Source of the DNA: Methylobacter sp.
Lineage (GTDB): Bacteria > Pseudomonadota > Gammaproteobacteria > Methylococcales > Methylomonadaceae
DNA: 38,764 nt
NCBI RefSeq assembly: GCF_030680395.1
Contig: NZ_JAUXVR010000018.1
Location: 1 to 38,764 of the forward strand
Reading direction: 5' to 3'
Below the pieces are notes generated by a model that did no database searches, was not told the DNA's origin, and saw nothing but the letters and a program-made list of their open reading frames with translations. The position numbers and the translations under genes are program-made. Within the stretch, counting starts at the first letter, position 1, and every line of letters starts with the position of its first letter. Shown piece by piece: positions 33,160 through 38,764 of this stretch.

Positions 33160-33402
33160 TTAACCGAAACAAAAGTAAAGACTTTTCAAACCTTCTACAC
33201 CGTTTTGTTGATACAACTGAAAGTAATCACGCAAAGTAGTTTCATAAACGTCCACCAATAAAGCGATCCTGTAATTGGATAGGCCACGGCTTTTTAACCA
33301 CAATGCTTGTAGGCGCCGCCGAACTAACGGAACGGGATGGGTATGCCTTTCCTTTTTTAAAATTCCTAATGTTTCCGAAGTAAATTCAATGTGTATTGTC
33401 AT
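33160..33402 (-). pseudogene. Truncated IS630-like transposase, N-terminal part
   Basis: An 80-residue frame with a helix-turn-helix region (VPLVRRRLQALWLKSRGLSN, then YRIALLVDVYETTLRDYFQL and YQQNGVEGLKSL), as at the N-terminus of IS630/Tc1-like transposases. The DDE domain (about 250 residues) is missing; the frame ends soon after GLKSL in unrelated residues. It lies between the tandem element remnant and nuoN. Confidence 0.55.
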
Positions 33403-33459
33403 AGTAATTCCAGTACTCAGTCAGCCTTGTTATGTCGTGTAAAAATTGTTTAGATCAGC

Positions 33460-33504
33460 GTAAATCCGTTCGTCCTGAGCCTGTCGAAGGATGAGCGGAT
33501 TTAC
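33460..33504. repeat. Long palindromic intergenic repeat
   Basis: GTAAATCCG and CGGATTTAC at the ends, with TCGTCCT and AGGATGA inside, form a near-continuous 17-bp stem around GAGCCTGTCGA. The loop word is shared with the repeat cluster at 9012-9132. The rest of 33403-33751 holds nothing else that I recognise. Confidence 0.75.
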
Positions 33505-33751
33505 TTTTACAGGGTATAAATATCATCAATGTAGAATGGGTTAGTCTAAACGTTAATTTAGCGTTTTGGCATATGCATGAATACTTATATCACCACTTGT
33601 TTTGGCCGAATTTATCCGGTCGCGACGGTTTCAAATCGATAAAAAATGCCAGTTCCGGACGCAACGTAATAGGTCAGAGAAAATAATGAACCTTGAAGAG
33701 GTACACCGTCTTTTACAGCTTCTTGCGTGCGCCAACCGGAAATCACAACAT

Positions 33752-35194
33752 CTATTCCATCCCGTAGGATACCGACTGGATGACATTGACCAACAGGCCC
33801 GGATAAATACCAAACCCAACCAGCAGTACCGTTAAAACGGCGAGTGTTGCCGTGGAAATCCAACCTTGAGCAGGTTTAATTGTGCTTGCTTCGACGCTCA
33901 TCGACATAACAACGATGATTCTCAAGTAGTAATAAAGCCCCAGACCGCTGCCAACGATAATGGCGAGCAGCAATCCCCATAATCGGCCGTCCGCAGCGCT
34001 GATAAAGATATAGAATTTACCGATGAATCCGGCCGTCAGCGGAATACCCGCCAGCGACAGCAGCATCAGAGTAAAAACCGCCGCCAGCCACGGCCGTCGC
34101 CAAAACAACCCACGATAAAAAGACATCTCATCCGCTTCCGTTTGCGGCGTTGAAAGCACGGAAACGACTCCGAAAGCGCCAATCGTGGTAATGAAATAAA
34201 CCAGCAGGTAAAAGGTAACGGACTCCACTACCAATACTGAAGAAATGCGGCCGCCCGCAATGAATGCAACCAGCAAATAACCCATGTGAGCGATGGACGA
34301 ATAGGCCAGCAAGCGCTTAACATTATTTTGCAGTAGCGCCAGCAGATTACCGCCCAGTATCGATAGACCGGCGATAACGCTGAACACGTTTAGTAAGGGC
34401 GTATAGGCGTAACTGTCGGTACTGACGAAATATCTCAGGAGCAAGGCGAAAACCGCGCCTTTTGAAACGGTCGCGATAAAAGCGGTGATCGGTGCTGACG
34501 CGCCTTCATAGACATCCGGCGTCCATAGATGGAACGGTATCAGGGAAAGCTTGAAGCCCAGCCCGGCCACGATCAGGAGTGTTCCGCTTAAAACCATGAC
34601 GTTCATATCCTGCCGACTCGCGATATAGCGTCCGATGCCGCTGAAGTAAAGTTCGCCGCATTGTGCATAGATCAACGCCATGCCCATCAACAGAAAGGCT
34701 GAAGACACGCCTGACAAGACCAGATATTTGATCGCCGCTTCCAGAGGCCGTGTCTGATTAAGCGGATAGCCGACCAACACAAACAGGGAGATACTGAGTA
34801 TTTCAAGGCCGATAAAAAAGCTCGCAAAATGACTGCTGCCGACCAGCACCGCACCGCCCAGCAGTGCCGTCAGCAACAGCAACGGGAGCTCTTCGTTTTC
34901 GCCTTCGCGTTCTTTGAAATAGTCGTAACAAAACCCCAACACCGCAAGGCCTGCCGACAGCAACAACGCCATAGAGAACAACGCGTAGGCATCCATCCGG
35001 ATCAATAAAGTGACCTGAACCGGACTCTTCCGCCATGCGACGCCCAGCGCCACCAGCGACATGATGATGCCAGCGGCGGCAATGCCGAAGGACAACATAA
35101 AATTTCGCCTGACAGCAATACCGAGCATTACCGCTATTGCAGTTCCGGCAAGAGTGATGACAGGCGCAAGCGCGATAAGTTGATTAATGTTCAT
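33752..35194 (-). CDS. nuoN: NADH-quinone oxidoreductase subunit N
   Basis: A 480-residue antiporter-like subunit of the complex I membrane arm, with about 14 membrane helices. Conserved proton-channel segments are IGLEILSISLFVLVGY (Glu in TM5), KLSLIPFHLWTPDVYEG (Lys in TM7) and ATVSKGAVFALLLRYF (Lys in TM8). The start ATG overlaps the nuoM stop (ATGA); an open frame upstream to 35308 is only the nuoM shadow. The length is like E. coli NuoN (485). It is the last gene of the nuoLMN operon. Confidence 0.96.
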   Translation of the reverse strand: MNINQLIALAPVITLAGTAIAVMLGIAVRRNFMLSFGIAAAGIIMSLVALGVAWRKSPVQVTLLIRMDAYALFSMALLLSAGLAVLGFCYDYFKEREGENEELPLLLLTALLGGAVLVGSSHFASFFIGLEILSISLFVLVGYPLNQTRPLEAAIKYLVLSGVSSAFLLMGMALIYAQCGELYFSGIGRYIASRQDMNVMVLSGTLLIVAGLGFKLSLIPFHLWTPDVYEGASAPITAFIATVSKGAVFALLLRYFVSTDSYAYTPLLNVFSVIAGLSILGGNLLALLQNNVKRLLAYSSIAHMGYLLVAFIAGGRISSVLVVESVTFYLLVYFITTIGAFGVVSVLSTPQTEADEMSFYRGLFWRRPWLAAVFTLMLLSLAGIPLTAGFIGKFYIFISAADGRLWGLLLAIIVGSGLGLYYYLRIIVVMSMSVEASTIKPAQGWISTATLAVLTVLLVGFGIYPGLLVNVIQSVSYGME

Positions 35195-36666
35195 CCTCGC
35201 TCCATCGCTATAGCGTTTCGTATTGCAGGAGCCGAGACGTTCAATACCGCCTGAGGACTCAGGCCAAGCCAGACCGTCATAAGCGCCAGCAACCCTAACG
35301 ATGCCCATTCACGGCGACTGGCATCGGACAAAGGAGAATATTGAGACAATGGACCGTAAAAAGCTTTTTGCATCACAATCAGTGCGTAAACCGGGGCCAG
35401 AATAAGCACCAGGGTTGTCACAGAGGTCAACAACATATCGACGCCAAAAGCCCCCTGCAACACCAGAAATTCGCCAATAAAGTTCCCCAACCCCGGAAGA
35501 CCCAGCGAGGCCACCGAAAAGAACAATGCCAACGCCGACAACCGGGGCAGCGCGAACCAAAGCCCGCCCATATTCCCCATTTCCCGTGTATGCAGTCGTT
35601 CTTGCAGAGCTCCGGCGAGCATAAACAACGCCGAAGCGCTGATGCCGTGAGCCAGCAGGGTGATGACCGAACCTTGCAAAGCGAGCAAGTTCCAGGAAAA
35701 TACTCCAAGCAGGATAAAGCCCATATGACTGATACTGGTATAAGCGATCAGTCGTTTCAGATCGGACTGCGCAAAAGCCATGACCGCCGCATAAAGCACG
35801 CTCACGGCTCCCAGCATCATCGCAACCGGGGCAAACTGATGCGCCGCTTCCGGAAACAACGGCATGACAAAGCGCAGCAAGCCGTAAGCGCCGGTCTTAA
35901 GCATTACTCCGGCCAAAATCACACTGCCGCCGGTTGGCGCTTGAGTATGGGCGTCCGGCAACCAGGTATGAAACGGCACCGCAGGCAGCTTGACGGTAAA
36001 CGCGATAAAAAAGCCCAGCATCAGCCAGAATGCGACATCGGGTTCAAGCGCAGTATTGAGCAATTCGAAATAATCGAAACTGTAGCTTCCGCCGTTGTCA
36101 TGGTGTATCAGTACCAGAACGATGATCGCCGACAGCATCAGCAGACTGCTCACTTGGGTAAAAATGAAAAACTTGATTGCCGCATAAGTCCGGTTTTCGT
36201 GCCCCCAGATGCTGATCAAAAAATACATCGGGATAATCATCAATTCCCAAAAGACAAAGAACAGGAACAGGTCAACCGCCAGAAACACACCCACGGTACC
36301 GGCCAGACACGCCAACAGATTGAAGAAAAAGAATCCCTGACGGCTGTTGATTTCAGTCCACGAACTGCTGACTGCCATAAAACCGAGCAGCACCGTCAGC
36401 GCTATCAACAGCAAGCTCAGGCCGTCCATCACCAAATGAAAACCGATGCCGAAGCGCGGAATCCACGGTCCGTGAAAATCGGCCAGCCAGACCGGCGACA
36501 ATCCGTCCGTATACTCTGCCCATGAGAGCGGCAAGGTGAGAATCAGTGCCTCAGCAGTAAGCGTTATGACGCCCACCCAACGCGGCGCGTCTTGGCTCCA
36601 GCGTTCTGAAAAAAAGGCTGCAAACCCGCCCAGCAGCAAAACGCAGATAAGCGCCGGCAGTATCAT
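35191..36666 (-). CDS. nuoM: NADH-quinone oxidoreductase subunit M
   Basis: A 491-residue proton-pumping subunit of complex I, with about 14 membrane helices. Key segments are FWELMIIPMYFLISIWG (TM5 Glu), KLPAVPFHTWLPDAHTQAPT (TM7 Lys) and GVMLKTGAYGLLRF (TM8 Lys). I choose the ATG whose ATGA overlaps the nuoL stop, with AGGA 8 bp upstream; another ATG lies 9 bp earlier. It is cotranscribed with nuoL and nuoN. Confidence 0.96.
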   Translation of the reverse strand: MILPALICVLLLGGFAAFFSERWSQDAPRWVGVITLTAEALILTLPLSWAEYTDGLSPVWLADFHGPWIPRFGIGFHLVMDGLSLLLIALTVLLGFMAVSSSWTEINSRQGFFFFNLLACLAGTVGVFLAVDLFLFFVFWELMIIPMYFLISIWGHENRTYAAIKFFIFTQVSSLLMLSAIIVLVLIHHDNGGSYSFDYFELLNTALEPDVAFWLMLGFFIAFTVKLPAVPFHTWLPDAHTQAPTGGSVILAGVMLKTGAYGLLRFVMPLFPEAAHQFAPVAMMLGAVSVLYAAVMAFAQSDLKRLIAYTSISHMGFILLGVFSWNLLALQGSVITLLAHGISASALFMLAGALQERLHTREMGNMGGLWFALPRLSALALFFSVASLGLPGLGNFIGEFLVLQGAFGVDMLLTSVTTLVLILAPVYALIVMQKAFYGPLSQYSPLSDASRREWASLGLLALMTVWLGLSPQAVLNVSAPAIRNAIAMERG

Positions 36667-38492
36667 GACAGCCATCCTATCGCGATAATGATCGCAGTGC
36701 CGAGCGCTATGGATGAGGCGTACCAACGGATACGACCGGTCTGGGACGCGCTGAGCATAGAATGCCCTCTCCGACTGAGCAGCGCTATCGCAGCGTAAAT
36801 GCCATCCACGGCATCGTTTTTATTGAGCTTGACGATGGTTTTAAAGGGCCGTATCACTAAGGTGTCATAAAGCGTATCCATGCCCCAACCGTTAACAAAG
36901 AATATCCGCATTTGGTTTACCCGGCCTGAGCCGACGAGACGGTGAACAGGAAAACCACCCTCAAGATAAAACAGTATCGCGATCAACAAACCGATAAAAG
37001 GCGCCGCAATAGTGATAACCGAAACAAGACTAAAACCGTGATCCTGATTAAACAAAACGGGAAATACGGAATCCAGCGGAATACGCAGCATGCCGCCCAA
37101 GAGAGTCAATATACCAAGCAAGATCAGCGGCAGACTCATACGCCAACCAAGACTGTTTTCAACGGCTTGCGGTTGGACGCCGAAAAAGACCACGAAGACA
37201 AGACGAAAACTGTAGATGCCGGTGATTATCGCCCCCAAACAACCGGCCGCCCATAGCCCCGGAGAGACACTGTAAACTGCCGCCAGAATCTCGTGCTTGC
37301 TGTAAAAGCCGGAAGTAAAAGGCAGTGCGGATAAAGCGGCGCTACCGATCATAAAACTCCAGAAAGCCAGAGGCATGGCTCTACGCAGCCCGCCCATCTT
37401 GAAAATATTGTGCTCGTGATGGAAACAGAAAATCACCGCGCCTGCGGCCAGGAACAATAGCGCCTTGAAGAAGGAGTGAGTCAGCAGGTGAAAAATAGCC
37501 TCCGACCAGGCTCCGACACCCAAAGCGAGAAACATGTAGCCAATCTGGCTGATGGTTGAATAAGCAAGAATACGCTTGATGTTGGTCTGCGCGATCGCGG
37601 AGCAACCCGCCATCAACAAGGTGAGTATACCCACCACTGCAACGACGAATTGAATCGACGGCGCCATTATGAACAAGGCATGAGTTCTGGCAATGAGATA
37701 GACGCCCGCAGTGACCATAGTGGCGGCATGAATCAGCGCGCTAACCGGCGTAGGACCTGCCATAGCGTCGGGCAGCCAGGATTGCAGCGGCAATTGCGCG
37801 GATTTACCCAGCGCTCCACCCAGCAGCAGTGCGGCGGCGGCGACAGGCAACAAGGAGCCTGAAGTCCACTGACTGGTAACGCGGAGCATTAGGAGCTGAA
37901 TATCAAAGGTGTGCAGTTGCGCGAACAGCAGAAACAGTCCTATCAGTAAAGCCGTGTCCCCTATCCGGGTCATCACAAACGCCTTGCGTGCGGCATAGCC
38001 GTTGCCCGGGTCTTCATACCAGAACCCGATCAGCAGATAACTGCCGAGCCCGACACCTTCCCAGCCCAGATAAAGCAGCACCAGATTGTCCGCCAGCACC
38101 AGCACCAGCATGGCGGACATAAACAGATTCATATAAGCGAAAAAACGCGCATAGCCGGGATCGTCTTCCATAAATCCGGCAGAATACACATGAATTAAAA
38201 AGCCGACACCGGTAACGACAAACAACATCGTGACCGACAAAGCGTCGACATAGAAGCCGAAAGGTATCGACAGATCGTCAACTTCCATCCAGCTGCCTAA
38301 TATCAAGCGGTAAGGTTGCAGCCCTCCATTCAGGAATTCGGCTCCGATCAAGGCGACCAGTAACGCCGAAACAGCCACGCTTCCGACGCCCACCCACGCA
38401 ATCAACGGATTGGAAAATCGCTCACCCGTCAATACTAGGATCAAAAACCCCAGGAACGGAAACAATGGCACCCACCCCAGCAATTCAATCAC
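36663..38492 (-). CDS. nuoL: NADH-quinone oxidoreductase subunit L
   Basis: A 609-residue distal proton-pumping subunit of complex I; E. coli NuoL has 613. Conserved segments include LYLGWEGVGLGSYLLIGFWY (TM5 Glu), GKSAQLPLQSWLPDAMAGPT (TM7 Lys) and HAATMVTAGVYLIAR. The C-terminal part is long enough for the lateral helix. The start is GTG with a G-rich stretch upstream. It is the first of three genes coupled by ATGA overlaps. The usual upstream partner nuoK is not found before the window edge. Confidence 0.96.
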   Translation of the reverse strand: MIELLGWVPLFPFLGFLILVLTGERFSNPLIAWVGVGSVAVSALLVALIGAEFLNGGLQPYRLILGSWMEVDDLSIPFGFYVDALSVTMLFVVTGVGFLIHVYSAGFMEDDPGYARFFAYMNLFMSAMLVLVLADNLVLLYLGWEGVGLGSYLLIGFWYEDPGNGYAARKAFVMTRIGDTALLIGLFLLFAQLHTFDIQLLMLRVTSQWTSGSLLPVAAAALLLGGALGKSAQLPLQSWLPDAMAGPTPVSALIHAATMVTAGVYLIARTHALFIMAPSIQFVVAVVGILTLLMAGCSAIAQTNIKRILAYSTISQIGYMFLALGVGAWSEAIFHLLTHSFFKALLFLAAGAVIFCFHHEHNIFKMGGLRRAMPLAFWSFMIGSAALSALPFTSGFYSKHEILAAVYSVSPGLWAAGCLGAIITGIYSFRLVFVVFFGVQPQAVENSLGWRMSLPLILLGILTLLGGMLRIPLDSVFPVLFNQDHGFSLVSVITIAAPFIGLLIAILFYLEGGFPVHRLVGSGRVNQMRIFFVNGWGMDTLYDTLVIRPFKTIVKLNKNDAVDGIYAAIALLSRRGHSMLSASQTGRIRWYASSIALGTAIIIAIGWLS

Positions 38493-38575
38493 TTCCGCCC
38501 CCTACCCTTTTCGCTGTTCTCACGCAGGGAACAATTACCGAGGAGCAAATATCTGTCCATGCAATCGTAGTTTCG

Positions 38576-38764
38576 CGAGACTGGAAGCTGGAGCTTCCCA
38601 CACTGAATTCCCAAGCTGGAGCTCTCGTCGTTATACACATCTCGACGTAGGCCGGAATAAGCCTGTCCGCGCGTTAAGCGCAGGACTGGTGTTTCCGGCG
38701 CTCCGATTGCCGGAAACATCCGCCCTTGCTGACGCCGGGCGGACTCATTCCGGCCTACATCCAG
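38576..38764. repeat. REP-like palindromes upstream of nuoL
   Basis: A short hairpin GGAAGCT/AGCTTCC lies at 38583-38598. A long inverted repeat has arms GTAGGCCGGAAT (38647-38658) and ATTCCGGCCTAC (38747-38758). Between its arms the region is GC-rich with internal inverted words (TTTCCGGC, GCCGGAAA). No gene is visible from 38493 to the window end. Confidence 0.7.

Noticed and set aside
33612-33863. A leftward open frame overlapping the end of nuoN
   Set aside because: It overlaps nuoN in another frame and has no ribosome-binding site or domain.
35341-36525. A long rightward open frame of 394 codons
   Set aside because: It lies wholly antisense to nuoM, is rich in Gln, His and Arg as expected of a shadow frame, and has no domain.

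Overview
The window looks like chromosomal DNA of a gammaproteobacterium. The evidence is a fused single-chain glycine decarboxylase (GcvP), a YchF GTPase of 363 residues, a FixL/FixJ-type two-component pair, NuoL-M-N, gammaproteobacterial ribosome-binding sites and promoters, and REP-like palindromes. A methanotroph-like (Methylococcales) host is only an impression; no methane-oxidation gene is present.

Layout. (1) 1-5911, minus strand: a three-gene set (DUF2934 protein, a stand-alone M41-type zinc peptidase domain, and a complete FtsH), then a PAS-PAS-GGDEF-EAL protein with a degraded EAL site and a small hypothetical gene. (2) 6417-8940, plus strand: an overlapping hybrid-free sensor kinase and LuxR-type response regulator. 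(3) 9133-16026: a zinc-ribbon/HEAGH membrane protein cut by an in-frame TGA, a NUDIX hydrolase, gcvT-gcvP without gcvH, and ychF. (4) 16023-16196: a tRNA gene with CAU anticodon, driven by a perfect sigma-70 promoter that overlaps the ychF stop codon and closed by a GAAA-loop terminator. (5) 16108-32300: a 16,193-bp integrative element in that tRNA gene, bounded by 92-bp perfect direct repeats. (6) 32393-about 33000: remains of a second, related element lying in tandem beyond attR, followed by a transposase fragment. (7) 33752-38492, minus strand: nuoL-nuoM-nuoN with ATGA stop/start overlaps, but no nuoK upstream in the 270 bp that remain.

The element is the most unusual part. Its integrase and a companion gene form one unit ended by a terminator whose hairpin contains the stop codon. 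A second leftward unit starts with an excisionase-like gene inside a paired operator, then Rha, a winged-helix protein, a four-copy operator/iteron array, and small proteins with DUF3102 and DUF5681 domains. It ends in a 945-residue protein with coiled coil, glycine-zipper and lytic transglycosylase domains that looks like a tail tape-measure protein. No terminase, portal, capsid, tail tube, relaxase or recognised replication initiator was seen, so how it moves is unclear. The left third carries small uncharacterised genes, a zinc-ribbon/TM/TPR protein and a DUF4238 protein at the attL tip, which behaves like cargo. An ISAzo13-type insertion sequence with a twice-frameshifted transposase sits just after the large gene. 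The tandem remnant has the same left-end sequence, the same terminator and the same Cys-rich small protein family but lacks the DUF4238 and TPR genes, which suggests a family of related elements that exchange cargo.
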